Shown here: positions 16,101 to 23,928 of the stretch, piece by piece | How positions within the stretch are numbered: position 1 is the first letter of the stretch | How the letters are laid out: each line of letters starts with the position of its first letter | From: Chloroflexota bacterium | Lineage (GTDB): Bacteria > Chloroflexota > Chloroflexia > QHBQ01 > JADMIH01 | NCBI GenBank assembly: GCA_015478675.1 | Contig: JADMIH010000035.1 | Coordinates: 1 to 29,059, forward strand | Length of the DNA stretch: 29,059 nt | Reading direction: 5' to 3' | Notes under the pieces: model-generated | What the model was told of the DNA's origin: nothing | Seen by the model: only the letters and a program-made list of their open reading frames with translations | The model's database searches: none | Made by a program: the position numbers and the translations under genes

Positions 16101-16796
16101 ATGGGCAAGGTGGAGGGGGTTATAGCCGGGGGAGAGAAGGGGTTGATTGTGGCGGCGGTCTTTGATGTGGACCGGACGTTGGTGCCTGTTACTACTACTG
16201 AGCGGATTTTTATTCGATATTTGGTGCGGAAAGGGGTGCTGGGGCCGCGGGCGATAGTGGCGACAATGGTATTTATGGCGAAGGGTCTGCCGCACTCTTC
16301 GCCTATGGAAACGATGCGGAGGGAGCGAGCCTATCTTGCGGGGCAGCCTTATAGGAAGATACGAAGGTTGGCGCGGGCTTGCTTCGCGAGCGATATTAGG
16401 CCTCGGATGTCGAGGGCGGGATTGAAGGCTATACAAGAGCATAAGAGGCGAGGGGAGATGGTGGTGTTGCTTTCAGGGTCGCTCGATTTCTTGCTGGAGC
16501 CGATGCGTGAGTATGTAGGGGCTGATCATTTGATTGCGGCGCGGATGGAGGTGGCGAATGGCAAGCTGACGGGAAGGATCGTGGGGGATTTCCCGTATGG
16601 CAGCTATAAGGCCAGGCTGATCCGGCACTTCGCGCGGGAGCATGGGCTGGATTTCTCGCAATCGTTTGCTTATGCGGACCACCACACCGACCACGAGGTG
16701 CTGAGGCTCTTTGGGAACCCTGTGGTGATAAACCCGAGGGCAAAGATGTTGGAAATCGCCCGACGTGAGGGGTGGCGGGTGAAGGAGTTTAAGTAG
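16101..16796 (+). CDS. HAD-IB family hydrolase (SerB-like)
   Basis: 231 residues from ATG 16101, which has 'taaggag' upstream; the reading frame stays open to 16053 but without a good start. Motif I is FDVDRTL (Asp22, Asp24), motif II the Ser in VVLLSGSLDFLL, motif III a Lys in YGSYKARLIRHFA, and motif IV YADHHTDHEVL. The layout fits the subfamily IB group that includes phosphoserine phosphatase. Some relatives are fused to, or sit beside, phospholipid acyltransferases. In this neighbourhood a role in removing phosphate from a lipid intermediate is reasonable, but the substrate is unknown. Confidence 0.85.
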   Translation: MGKVEGVIAGGEKGLIVAAVFDVDRTLVPVTTTERIFIRYLVRKGVLGPRAIVATMVFMAKGLPHSSPMETMRRERAYLAGQPYRKIRRLARACFASDIRPRMSRAGLKAIQEHKRRGEMVVLLSGSLDFLLEPMREYVGADHLIAARMEVANGKLTGRIVGDFPYGSYKARLIRHFAREHGLDFSQSFAYADHHTDHEVLRLFGNPVVINPRAKMLEIARREGWRVKEFK

Positions 16797-16874
16797 GGGT
16801 TAGGGTCTGGGGATTGGGAATTAGTGGCTGGGGTGGATAAATTACGTGCTACTTACTGTGGGGCAGGGGGGTTT

Positions 16875-17609
16875 ATGGACGGGCCAATTTTGATTGCTCA
16901 TCGCGGCGGGTCGCTTGAGGCTCCGGAGAACAGCATGGCGGCTTTCAGGCATGCTATTGAGATTGGTATGCGCTTTGTGGAGCTTGACGTGCAGATGTCT
17001 CGTGATGGGGTGTTGATGGTTATACATGACGAGAGTGTGAATAGGACAACTGAGGGGAGGGGAGCGGTTGGGGGTCTCACTTACGAGGAGCTGCGGCGGC
17101 TCGATGTAGGCTCGAAGTTCGGCGCGCAGTTTATGGGTGAGAAGATACCGACGCTGCGGGAGGTCCTGGAGTTGTGCCTTGATGCGGGTGTGGGAGTGGT
17201 GGTGGAGTTGAAGTCGCCGGGGCTGTATGATGGGATGGAAGAGAAGGTGGCGGCTCTTATCGGGGAGATATGGATACGGGGTGGGGCGGACATATGGTGT
17301 ATTTCGTTTGACCACGATGCGCTAAGGCGGATGCGCGAGCTTGACCCCGCGCTGTTGCTTGGGTATTTGTACGCGCCTTCGGCTGAGAGCTTTGTTCAGC
17401 CTGACGATACTGTGCAGGCGTATTGTCCGTTTTATAGAACGGCGCTGGCGCACCCTGAGGAGGTGGAGCAGGCGCACCGCCTTGGGAAGCATGTGCTTGT
17501 TTACACTGTGAACGAAGAGGATGAGATGCTGCGGGTGGCGGAGGCGGGAATAGACGGGATGGTGAGCGACCGGCCTACGCTGCTGTTGGAGGTGCTTGGG
17601 GAGAGGTAA
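16875..17609 (+). CDS. Glycerophosphodiester phosphodiesterase
   Basis: 244 residues from ATG 16875, with a G-rich ribosome-binding site immediately upstream; the longer frame from 16824 adds residues with no family match. The family motifs are clear: IAHRGGSLEAPENSMAAF (His9 and Arg10), FVELDVQMSRDGVLMVIHDESVNRTTEGRG, KIPTLREVLEL, VVVELKSPG, and near the end YTVNEEDEMLRVAEAGIDGMVSDRP. The enzyme cuts glycerophosphodiesters from deacylated phospholipids into glycerol-3-phosphate and an alcohol. There is no signal peptide, so it should act in the cytoplasm. It is the last gene of the run, consistent with lipid turnover. Confidence 0.93.
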   Translation: MDGPILIAHRGGSLEAPENSMAAFRHAIEIGMRFVELDVQMSRDGVLMVIHDESVNRTTEGRGAVGGLTYEELRRLDVGSKFGAQFMGEKIPTLREVLELCLDAGVGVVVELKSPGLYDGMEEKVAALIGEIWIRGGADIWCISFDHDALRRMRELDPALLLGYLYAPSAESFVQPDDTVQAYCPFYRTALAHPEEVEQAHRLGKHVLVYTVNEEDEMLRVAEAGIDGMVSDRPTLLLEVLGER

Positions 17610-17623
17610 CATGTTAACAATAC

Positions 17624-17721
17624 TTCCCCTCGCCCCATGCCCCTCTCCCCTTGTGGGAGAGAGGGCTTTGTGCATGGTGAGTATCAGGGGACACCCCTGC
17701 ACCCCTGGTCTGAACAGTTAC
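17624..17721. repeat. Dispersed repeat copy F (left end lost)
   Basis: It contains 'cccctcgccccatgcccctc', the core hairpin 'cccctctcccc..ttgtg..ggagagaggg' and the right end GGTCTGAACAGTTAC. It lies between the convergent phosphodiesterase and rimO genes. Confidence 0.55.
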
Positions 17722-17781
17722 GGTAGGGAGGGGATTTGTTTTGACTGTGACTAAGTTCCCTCTTTCCTTATGGGAAGGAGG

Positions 17782-19197
17782 TCAGGGTTGGACCTTGGCC
17801 CAGAGGTCGTATTGGGTGCTTTCGGTGATGCGGGCTTTTACTACTGTGCCCTGAGTTAGTTGGGCGTCGCGGGGGGCTTTGAGGAAGACCATGCCGTCTA
17901 CTTCAGGGGCCTGGCGATAGGTGCGTCCGGCGTAGATGGGGACCTGGCGGCCTTTGCCGTCTTCGAGGGTGCCTATGCCGTCTATGAGAAGATCGAGGGT
18001 TTCGCCGACAAGGGAGCGGTTCTTCTGGGAGCTTATTTTTTGCTGGCGGAACATGGCTTCGCGGTAACGCTTCTGCTTTGTTTTTTCGGGTATCTGGTTG
18101 GGCATCTCGCCTGCGGGGGTGCCTTTTTCGGGTGAGTAGGTGAAGATGCCTACGTTGTCGAAGCGCACTTCGTCTATGAAGTGGAGGAGGGTGTTGAACT
18201 CCTCTTCTGTTTCGCCGGGGAAGCCTACTATAAAAGTTGTGCGGAGGGCGATGTTGGGCATAGCGGCGCGGAGGCTCTCGATGAGGCGCAGGTTGCGGCC
18301 TACGTCGTTGGGGCGCTTCATACGCTTGAGGATGTCAGGGTGGGCGTGTTGGAGGGGCATATCAATGTATTTGGCGATCTGAGGGTGGCGGGCCATGGTC
18401 TCGATAAGGGTTGGAGTTACCTGTGTAGGGTAGGCGTACATGAGGCGGAGCCAGAGGATATTGGGTGCGCGCTCTGCTATGGCATCGAAGAGTTTGGCGA
18501 GGCCATCGCGGATGCCGAGGTCTATGCCGTAGTAGGTGCTATCCTGGGCGATGAGGAGCGCCTCTTTGACGCCCTGGTGGGAAAGCTCGGCTATTTCGTC
18601 TGCTATTTCGGCTATGGGGCGGGAGATGTGCTTGCCGCGAATAGCGGGGATGATGCAGAAGGCGCATTTGTGATCGCAGCCTTCGGAGATTTTGACGTAG
18701 GCGCTCGGGCCTTTAGCTTTGCGGCGAAAGCGCTTTAGCTGAGCGGTTGGCTGGACGGGAGCCAGGGGCGCCCAGGCGACGCTCGCTGCTGTGGGAGCTT
18801 CGATGATGTTGGAAGCTGCTGTCAAAGCCAAAGCTCGCGAAGGGCCGTTTTTGAGGTTCTCTACGAGTTTGACGATCTCAGGCCAGGCGCGGGTGGAGAG
18901 GGTGGCGTCTACTCCGGGCACCCAGGTGGGCACTTCTTCGGCGTATCGCTGGCTCATGCAGCCTGCGGCGATGAGTATCTGGCCGTCGCGCTTGTTTTGG
19001 GCGAGGGCGCGCAGCTCGCCGACCGATTCGTCAACTGCGGCTTGCAGGAAGGCGCAGGTGTTGACGATAACTATATCCGCGTCGGCGGGGTTGGCTTTTT
19101 GCTCGTAGCCGGCGTCTGTAAGGAGGGAACTCATCCCCTCGCTGTCTACGTTGTTTTTTTCGCAACCGAGAGTTACTACGCTGAAGTTGTTTGGCAT
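17782..19197 (-). CDS. rimO: Ribosomal protein S12 methylthiotransferase RimO
   Basis: 471 residues. The N-terminal UPF0004 domain opens MPNNFSVVTLGCEKNNVDSEGM, with cluster cysteines 12, 48 and 80. The radical-SAM motif CDHKCAFC is at Cys174, Cys178 and Cys181 (EGCDHKCAFCIIPAIRGKHISR), followed by DMPLQHAHPDILKRMKRP. A TRAM-like domain makes up the last 65 or so residues. GCEKNNVDSE and the S12-type sequence favour RimO over the tRNA enzyme MiaB. It adds a methylthio group to an aspartate of ribosomal protein S12. A spacer of about 35 Ala/Pro/Thr-rich residues separates the two N-terminal domains, longer than usual. It is the last gene of a minus-strand run with yajQ, 41 bases away. Confidence 0.93.
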   Translation of the reverse strand: MPNNFSVVTLGCEKNNVDSEGMSSLLTDAGYEQKANPADADIVIVNTCAFLQAAVDESVGELRALAQNKRDGQILIAAGCMSQRYAEEVPTWVPGVDATLSTRAWPEIVKLVENLKNGPSRALALTAASNIIEAPTAASVAWAPLAPVQPTAQLKRFRRKAKGPSAYVKISEGCDHKCAFCIIPAIRGKHISRPIAEIADEIAELSHQGVKEALLIAQDSTYYGIDLGIRDGLAKLFDAIAERAPNILWLRLMYAYPTQVTPTLIETMARHPQIAKYIDMPLQHAHPDILKRMKRPNDVGRNLRLIESLRAAMPNIALRTTFIVGFPGETEEEFNTLLHFIDEVRFDNVGIFTYSPEKGTPAGEMPNQIPEKTKQKRYREAMFRQQKISSQKNRSLVGETLDLLIDGIGTLEDGKGRQVPIYAGRTYRQAPEVDGMVFLKAPRDAQLTQGTVVKARITESTQYDLWAKVQP

Positions 19198-19238
19198 GGT
19201 TGTTGGGGATTAAAGGGTTGAGATCAGTGGTTGAGGGG

Positions 19239-19736
19239 TTAGCGGTAGTTGGTGAATTGGAGGGCTACGGGTAGCTCTTCTTCTTTGGAGCGAAGGAGCT
19301 GGATTACTTTTTGTAGCTCGTCTTTGCTTTTGGCGGTTACTCGAAGAGCGTCGCCCTGTATCTGGGATTGCACCTTGGGGAAGCTGGTTTTTATCTCTTT
19401 GTTGAGGCTTTTAGCCAAGTCATCGCTCAGGCCTTTCTGAAGGTCAATGACCTGGCGGTAGCGTCCGCCCGATGCAGGCTCGACTTTGCCGAACTTAAAG
19501 ACCTTGAGGGAGAGGCCGCGCTTAATAGCTTTGCTCTGGAGGAGGTCTTTGATGGCTGTAAGGTGGTATTCGCTATCGGAGGTGACGGTAATACTTTTAT
19601 CCTCCAGGGCAATCTCGGTTTTGCTTTCTTTGAGGTCATAGCGTGTGTGGACATCTCGGAGGGTCTGGTCAACGGTGTTGACGAGCTCTTGTCTGTTGAA
19701 ATCGCTTACTACGTCGAAAGATGATGTATCTGCCAC
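19239..19736 (-). CDS. yajQ: YajQ family nucleotide-binding protein
   Basis: 165 residues starting at GTG (19736), with a strong ribosome-binding site (ggagggag) before it. MADTSSFDVVSDFNRQELVNTVDQTLRDVHTRYDLKES and the closing LRVTAKSKDELQKVIQLLRS are characteristic, and the length is exactly that of the family. Some YajQ-family members bind cyclic di-GMP and act with transcription regulators; others are reported to bind RNA. Which applies here is unknown. It is cytoplasmic and is likely transcribed with the upstream rodZ-like gene (68 bases) and rimO. Confidence 0.93.
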   Translation of the reverse strand: MADTSSFDVVSDFNRQELVNTVDQTLRDVHTRYDLKESKTEIALEDKSITVTSDSEYHLTAIKDLLQSKAIKRGLSLKVFKFGKVEPASGGRYRQVIDLQKGLSDDLAKSLNKEIKTSFPKVQSQIQGDALRVTAKSKDELQKVIQLLRSKEEELPVALQFTNYR

Positions 19737-19804
19737 AGGTGACTCCCTCCGCTTCGCGGAATTATGAACTACGAGTTAGTAGTTACGGATTTTGGGGCTG
19801 ACTG

Positions 19805-20722
19805 TTACTTCTGAATTACGCGTTCGGCTCCTGAGCGGTTCCATTCTTTTTCTACTATCAGGTTATTGGCGTCGCCCATGAAGCCTTTGTCAGCGCCATT
19901 AATATTGACCCTAACGGAGTCTGCGCGGCCGGTGCGTATACGTACGGTGTTGCTGCCGGTCCACTGCCTGTTTGTGCCTTTAGGGAGGGTGCCGCTAAAC
20001 TGTTGCACACCGTCTACGAGCACTTGCATCCAGGCGTCACGGGTGGTAGTTACTTTTACGAGGACGTTGTTAGCGGGTTTGGTTGTGGAAGTGGGCTGGA
20101 CTGCCAGGCCGGTGGTGATTGTTTGCTGGGCGGATATTCCGCCTGAGGGGATTGACGCGACGAAGAGAGTGGGAGTGCTGAATGCGCCTGTAGAAGGGCC
20201 TCCGAGTGGCACTGTCATGCTGGGAAGGGCTGTAACGGTAGCACGGCGTGGGATGACTGTGGGTATGGGCGGGTGCTGGTCGCGGCCTGCATAGGCGCTG
20301 TAGACGAAGTAGAAGGCAATCAGGAGAGGGAGTGCGAGTAAGGAGAGGGCAATGTAAGAGGTGCCGTAGCGCACGCGGGTATCAATCGGTTCAGGGCTGA
20401 GAGGTTGTATGTTGATTTTTTCTGCGCCGTCTACGCTTTTGCGCCTGGTGACCGGCTCGCCGCGGGCCACTTTGATCTTCTCACGCGTGGGCTGGCTTTG
20501 GCCGTCGAAGAGGTTGAGGGCTTCCTGGGGGTCTATGCCAAGATATGAAGCATAGTTGCGAAGGAAGCCGCGCGCATAAGTAGGGCCGGGAAGGAGGGCA
20601 AGGTTGTCATCTTCGAGGGCGGAGATATACTTCTGGCGTATTTTGGTGTCGCGCTCGGCTTCGGGTAGGGAGATGCCTCTCGTCTCGCGAGCGTCGCGCA
20701 GTATTTCTCCCAGCGTTGCCAA
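19805..20722 (-). CDS. RodZ-like transmembrane helix-turn-helix protein
   Basis: 305 residues starting at TTG (20722), preceded by 'ggagaag'. Residues 1-75 are a Cro/RodZ-type helix-turn-helix (GEILRDARETRGISLPEAERDTKIRQKYISALE, LPGPTYARGFLRNYASYLGID). Residues about 121-144 are a single membrane segment (TSYIALSLLALPLLIAFYFV). The outer part has a Thr/Pro-rich linker and a C-terminal DUF4115-like beta domain (VKVTTTRDAWMQVLVDGVQQFSGTLPKG). This layout is that of RodZ, which links MreB to the cell-wall elongation machinery. Non-rod Chloroflexota also carry such proteins, so a role in morphology is inferred only. First gene of the minus-strand run, with its own promoter. Confidence 0.88.
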   Translation of the reverse strand: MATLGEILRDARETRGISLPEAERDTKIRQKYISALEDDNLALLPGPTYARGFLRNYASYLGIDPQEALNLFDGQSQPTREKIKVARGEPVTRRKSVDGAEKINIQPLSPEPIDTRVRYGTSYIALSLLALPLLIAFYFVYSAYAGRDQHPPIPTVIPRRATVTALPSMTVPLGGPSTGAFSTPTLFVASIPSGGISAQQTITTGLAVQPTSTTKPANNVLVKVTTTRDAWMQVLVDGVQQFSGTLPKGTNRQWTGSNTVRIRTGRADSVRVNINGADKGFMGDANNLIVEKEWNRSGAERVIQK

Positions 20723-20816
20723 ATTACTTCTCCGTTGTCTCCAGTTAGATTCAGGGCCGGGTGTCAGGTCCTTTCCAGGCTCGACACAGTGGCTGAATAG
20801 CAGTTTGTGACTTTAC

Positions 20817-20846
20817 ATTATACATGAGTGATTGAGGTGAGGGCAA
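20817..20846 (-). promoter_or_regulatory. Promoter of the rodZ-yajQ-rimO run
   Basis: On the minus strand, TTGCCC (20846-20841), an 18-base spacer and a perfect TATAAT (20822-20817). The start codon is about 95 bases downstream. Confidence 0.5.
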
Positions 20847-21051
20847 GCGGGAGGCTCATTGGGGTGCGCGCCAGCTTTTAGGCGACTTTGGGAAATGGAG
20901 CTAAATGGCTCGATCAAGTGACTTGCTGCTATCGGTGCTACGCTAGACAGCAGGGCGCGTGAGCGTTATCCTCACAGGGCAATGTGCCTCTCTTGGGTTT
21001 CCCATCTCAGTCTGGGGAGTTTGCCTAAACGATGGCGCGCACCCGCTCATT
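20847..21051. other. Spacer between divergent rodZ and recA regions
   Basis: No gene or clear signal seen. It lies where the plus strand changes from G-rich to C-rich. Confidence 0.3.
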
Positions 21052-21264
21052 GTAAATGTTCAGAGTAGGGGTGGAGCAATCGTCAAGGAGAAGCTGTGAT
21101 TGCGGCCCGCCACCCGCGCTCACCTGCCCTCACCCCCAAACCCCCTCTCCCATGAAGGGAGAGGGGGCTTTATCTGGGGAGTATATCTCCCATGAAGGGA
21201 GAGGGGCATTATTCCTGCTGAGTATCGGCGGCTATGCCCCTCCACCCCTAATCTGAACATTTAC
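21052..21264. repeat. Dispersed repeat copy G, best preserved
   Basis: The terminal inverted repeats are about 25 bp with one mismatch: left GTAAATGTTCAGAGTAGGGG plus tggag, right ctcca plus CCCCTAATCTGAACATTTAC. Inside are ctcacctgccctcacccc and two core hairpins of the form ctctcccatgaagggagag (near 21147 and 21189). I see no target-site duplication. No coding frame worth annotating. It ends 15 bases before the recA -35 box. Confidence 0.75.
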
Positions 21265-21278
21265 CAGTTTGTCCACAG

Positions 21279-21307
21279 TTGACAAAATGCTTCTTTTGGT
21301 GTAAAAT
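21279..21307 (+). promoter_or_regulatory. recA promoter
   Basis: A perfect -35 TTGACA (21279-21284), a 17-base spacer and TAAAAT (21302-21307). A DnaA-box-like TTGTCCACA occupies 21270-21278, directly upstream. I see no complete LexA-type palindrome. Confidence 0.75.
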
Positions 21308-21448
21308 TACCTTGCAAAGTAGAACAAATGAGCGATTTGGCGGCCCCTCCTGGCTTCCTTAAAGCTCGTCTTCTATTGTCGTTGTTGAGTATTAGAGCAG
21401 GGATTTGTTGTACCACCTACTACTGAGGATTTTACAAGGAGAAGAGAG

Positions 21449-22528
21449 ATGTCTGATAAGGAAAAAGCCCTAGAAAACGCCATGGCCCAGATAGAGCGCC
21501 AGTTCGGCAAAGGCTCTATCATGAAAATGACTGATTTCGGCAACAAAATGCAAGTTGAATCTATACCCACCGGCTCTATAGCCCTTGATATGGCTCTGGG
21601 CGGTGGAGGCGTACCTCGTGGCCGCGTCTGCGAAATATATGGCCCAGAGTCCTCCGGTAAAACCACCCTTTGCTATCACATCATGTCAGAAGCTCAGAAG
21701 CTGGGTGGCGTTTCGGCCTACATAGATGCCGAGCACGCTTTCGACCCTGAGTATGCCGCCCGCTGCGGCCTCAACCTCGACAATCTTCTCATCTCCCAGC
21801 CAGATAACGGCGAGCAGGCTCTTGAAATCGCCGAGACGCTCGTCCGCTCAGGCGCTATTGACGTCATCGTGGTCGACTCGGTGGCTGCTCTGGTGCCTCG
21901 CGCTGAGATCGAAGGCGAGATGGGCGACAGCCACGTTGGCCTCATGGCGCGCCTCATGTCACAGGCGCTGCGTAAGCTCGTGGGCGCGGTAAGCAAAAGC
22001 AACTGCTGCCTCATCTTCACCAACCAGATTCGCATGAAAATCGGCGTTATGTTCGGCAACCCCGAGACTACCACAGGCGGGCAAGCGCTCAAGTTCTACG
22101 CTTCGGTGCGCCTTGACATCCGCCGTGTCGAGTCCATCAAGCAGGGTACTGATGTAGTCGGCAACCGTGTGCGCGTGAAGGTCGCCAAAAACAAGGTGGC
22201 GCCCCCATTCCGCATCGCCGAGTTTGACCTCATGTTCAACGAGGGTATCAGCCGGATCGGCTCTATCGTGGACCTCGGCACAGAGCTTAACATCTTGCGC
22301 AAGAGCGGCGCCTTCTATTCATACGGCGACCAGCGCCTGGGTCAGGGCCGCGAGAACGTCAAGGAGTTCCTGAAGGGCAACCCTGAGCTAACTGACGAGA
22401 TTGAGGCTCAGATTCGCGAGGCGATGGCAAACACCACCACGCCCATCACGATAGGTGCTACCGCCTCATCTCGCAACGGCAAAGCGGCCCCAGCGCCCGT
22501 TGCTGAGGAAGAAGAAGCTGCCTTCTAA
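21449..22528 (+). CDS. recA: Recombinase RecA
   Basis: 359 residues; ATG at 21449 with 'aaggagaagagag' upstream. Walker A is GPESSGKT (65-72). [39 protein letters not shown] and [35 protein letters not shown] are the standard RecA core; the tail is acidic ([11 protein letters not shown]). It forms filaments on single-stranded DNA for strand exchange and triggers LexA cleavage. It has its own promoter and is followed by a terminator-type hairpin before recX. Its codons prefer C-ending forms (ctc, gcc, atc, cgc), unlike the G-rich dnaA-side genes. Confidence 0.99.
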   Translation: MSDKEKALENAMAQIERQFGKGSIMKMTDFGNKMQVESIPTGSIALDMALGGGGVPRGRVCEIYGPESSGKTTLCYHIMSEAQKLGGVSAYIDAEHAFDPEYAARCGLNLDNLLISQPDNGEQALEIAETLVRSGAIDVIVVDSVAALVPRAEIEGEMGDSHVGLMARLMSQALRKLVGAVSKSNCCLIFTNQIRMKIGVMFGNPETTTGGQALKFYASVRLDIRRVESIKQGTDVVGNRVRVKVAKNKVAPPFRIAEFDLMFNEGISRIGSIVDLGTELNILRKSGAFYSYGDQRLGQGRENVKEFLKGNPELTDEIEAQIREAMANTTTPITIGATASSRNGKAAPAPVAEEEEAAF

Positions 22529-22561
22529 GCTGGTCTTCTACCTCCTTCTCCGATAAGGTAT

Positions 22562-22610
22562 GCAGAACAAACAACGCTATTTGAGTAAGTGTTGTTTGTT
22601 CTGCTTTAAT
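22562..22610 (+). terminator. Intrinsic terminator/attenuator between recA and recX
   Basis: A perfect 14-bp stem (22562-22575 with 22591-22604, beginning GCAGAACAAACAAC), a 15-base loop and a following TTTAAT. Read-through would give a recA-recX transcript, as known in other bacteria where recX is expressed at a fraction of the recA level. Confidence 0.75.
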
Positions 22611-22617
22611 ACCCACC

Positions 22618-23346
22618 ATGACAGATATAATCACGTCTCTAAAGGCCGACCCTATAAACCCCGACGGCATCCATCTCTTTGTGGATGGCAGGCACGTCAT
22701 GCAAGTTTCGCTTGATGTAGCTGCTGCTGAGAGGCTAACAGTCGGGCAGCCATGCCCGCCGGATCGGATCGAGCGGCTTCATGCCGCCCAGGAAATTCAC
22801 TATGTGTATGAGAGCGCACTCAATTTCCTCTCATATCGCCCGCGCTCAGCACGAGAGGTAGAACAACGCCTGCGTAAGAAGGCCCACTCCCCCGAAACGA
22901 TAAGCGGGGTTATGAACAGTCTGCGGCAGCAGGGGTATGTTGACGACCGCGAGTTTGCCCGCTTCTGGGTGAACAACAGGATGTCCTTCTCGCCAAGAGG
23001 CCCACGCCTGCTACGCAGTGAGCTGCGCCAGAAGGGTGTTTCGCAGGAGATAGTAGATGAGATACTGAACCAGCATGCCGAAGCCCAGGAAGAATCGAAG
23101 CAGCAGGCCGAGGAAGTCGCCGCCTCCTACGGCCTCACGGGTGACGAGCCCGCGCCCGGCAGCGACCTTGCCACCGCCCTTGCCCTTGCGCAAAAGCGGC
23201 TGCGCAGCTACTCCAACCTTGAGCCGCCGGTCATGCGCCGCCGCCTCATTGGTTTCCTTATGCGCCGAGGCTACAACTACGACACTGTAGACGCCACCCT
23301 GCGCCGCCTTCTAGCTGTGGACGAAGATACATCTGAGGGAGAGTAA
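22618..23346 (+). CDS. recX: Regulatory protein RecX
   Basis: 242 residues; ATG at 22618, only 13 bases after the terminator hairpin. The RecX core is ALNFLSYRPRSAREVEQRLRKKAHSPETISGVMNSLRQQGYVDDREFARFWVNNR, followed by GPRLLRSELRQKGVSQEIVDEIL and IGFLMRRGYNYDTVDATLRRLL: the three-helix repeats of the family. RecX caps or destabilises RecA filaments. The N-terminal 60 residues (SLKADPINPDGIHLFVDGRHVMQVSLDVAAAERL) are a beta-rich extension also found in many Gram-positive RecX proteins. Its place after recA supports the call. Confidence 0.93.
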   Translation: MTDIITSLKADPINPDGIHLFVDGRHVMQVSLDVAAAERLTVGQPCPPDRIERLHAAQEIHYVYESALNFLSYRPRSAREVEQRLRKKAHSPETISGVMNSLRQQGYVDDREFARFWVNNRMSFSPRGPRLLRSELRQKGVSQEIVDEILNQHAEAQEESKQQAEEVAASYGLTGDEPAPGSDLATALALAQKRLRSYSNLEPPVMRRRLIGFLMRRGYNYDTVDATLRRLLAVDEDTSEGE

Positions 23347-23351
23347 GCTGC

Positions 23352-23513
23352 TCATGTTACTGGTGATTACCCACATCTCGAGTTTAGGGTGACCTCTCAC
23401 ATCTCTTCGTGACTGGCAAGGAGGCGACGCACGGCTTACAGAGCCATCTATCGGCATACTCCTACGCGCGAAAACAGCCGTCCCCGAGATGTGGGTAATC
23501 ACCAGTCATGTTA
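23352..23513. mobile_element. MITE-like insertion, 146 bp, with 8-bp target duplication
   Basis: Bases 23360-23380 and 23485-23505 are perfect 21-bp terminal inverted repeats beginning CTGGTGATTACCCACATC. The element is flanked on both sides by TCATGTTA (23352-23359 and 23506-23513); one further base (c) also matches, so the duplication could be 9. The 104-base interior has no coding frame. This is the signature of a short non-autonomous DNA transposon; the transposase source is not in the window. It inserted six bases after the recX stop codon. Confidence 0.85.
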
Positions 23514-23621
23514 CGCTTGACAACTGACGCCGGCATGTATTCTCGTTATTCTTTGCGCCCTCTGCGTTCCACTTACCTCTCAGTATAGATACAATCGCCC
23601 TGGTTACGGATCAAAACGCCG

Positions 23622-23650
23622 TTGACGTCAACACCGGGGCATGCTATAAT
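23622..23650 (+). promoter_or_regulatory. Promoter of the glycine riboswitch-gcv operon
   Basis: TTGACG (23622-23627), 17 bases and a perfect TATAAT (23645-23650) extended by TGC. The transcript would begin at about 23657, at the edge of the riboswitch. Confidence 0.8.
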
Positions 23651-23659
23651 GCTTTGCGA

Positions 23660-23834
23660 GTTGCGGGAGAGACTTTGCCGGGTGTGCCGGTAGAGCGCCG
23701 AAGGGGAAAGGCCGTTGCGTAGGCTGAAACTCTCAGGCAAATTGGACCGTCTCTTGATAACACCTCTGGAGAGTTCCCACGGGACGCCGATGGAGCAAGG
23801 CTTATGCCAATCTCGCAGGTCCAAGGACAGAGGA
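23660..23834 (+). ncRNA. Tandem glycine riboswitch
   Basis: Two glycine aptamers in series. The first (about 23660-23755) has GGGAGAGAC, GCGCCGAAGGGG, AACTCTCAGGCAAA and GGACCGTCTC. The second (about 23763-23834) has CCTCTGGAGAG, ACGCCGATGGAGCAA, CTCGCAGGT and GGACAGAGG. These are the conserved words of the class. The second aptamer's closing stem pairs CCTCTG (23763-23768) with CAGAGG (23828-23833). The same CAGAGG bases form the 5' arm of the terminator that follows. Glycine binding should stabilise that stem, block the terminator and turn gcv genes on, as known for bacterial gcvT riboswitches. Confidence 0.92.
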
Positions 23835-23859
23835 AGCTATGCTTCCTACTGTCTTTTTT
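23826..23859 (+). terminator. Riboswitch-controlled intrinsic terminator
   Basis: GACAG/CTGTC and AGGAAGC/GCTTCCT form a 12-bp stem with loop TAT and one bulged A, followed by six T residues (23854-23859). Its 5' arm overlaps the second aptamer's P1 stem, so the two structures exclude each other. Confidence 0.88.
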
Positions 23860-23928
23860 GTTGCCGGTAGGGGCGTAACCACTGCCGGTTTGTCTCGCGT
23901 CGGGATTCCCGTTAGCTAGGAGGGCGAT

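Noticed and set aside
18181..18738. Plus-strand 185-residue frame inside rimO
   Set aside because: It is antisense to the radical-SAM region, whose motifs are unmistakable on the minus strand.
21052..21264. Insertion sequence with transposase
   Set aside because: The element has terminal inverted repeats but only 213 bp and no transposase frame; the 66-residue frame inside is translated repeat.
21308..21448. LexA (SOS) box upstream of recA
   Set aside because: Only a half-site-like 'agaacaaat' is present; no GAACnnnnGTTC palindrome or other complete site was found.
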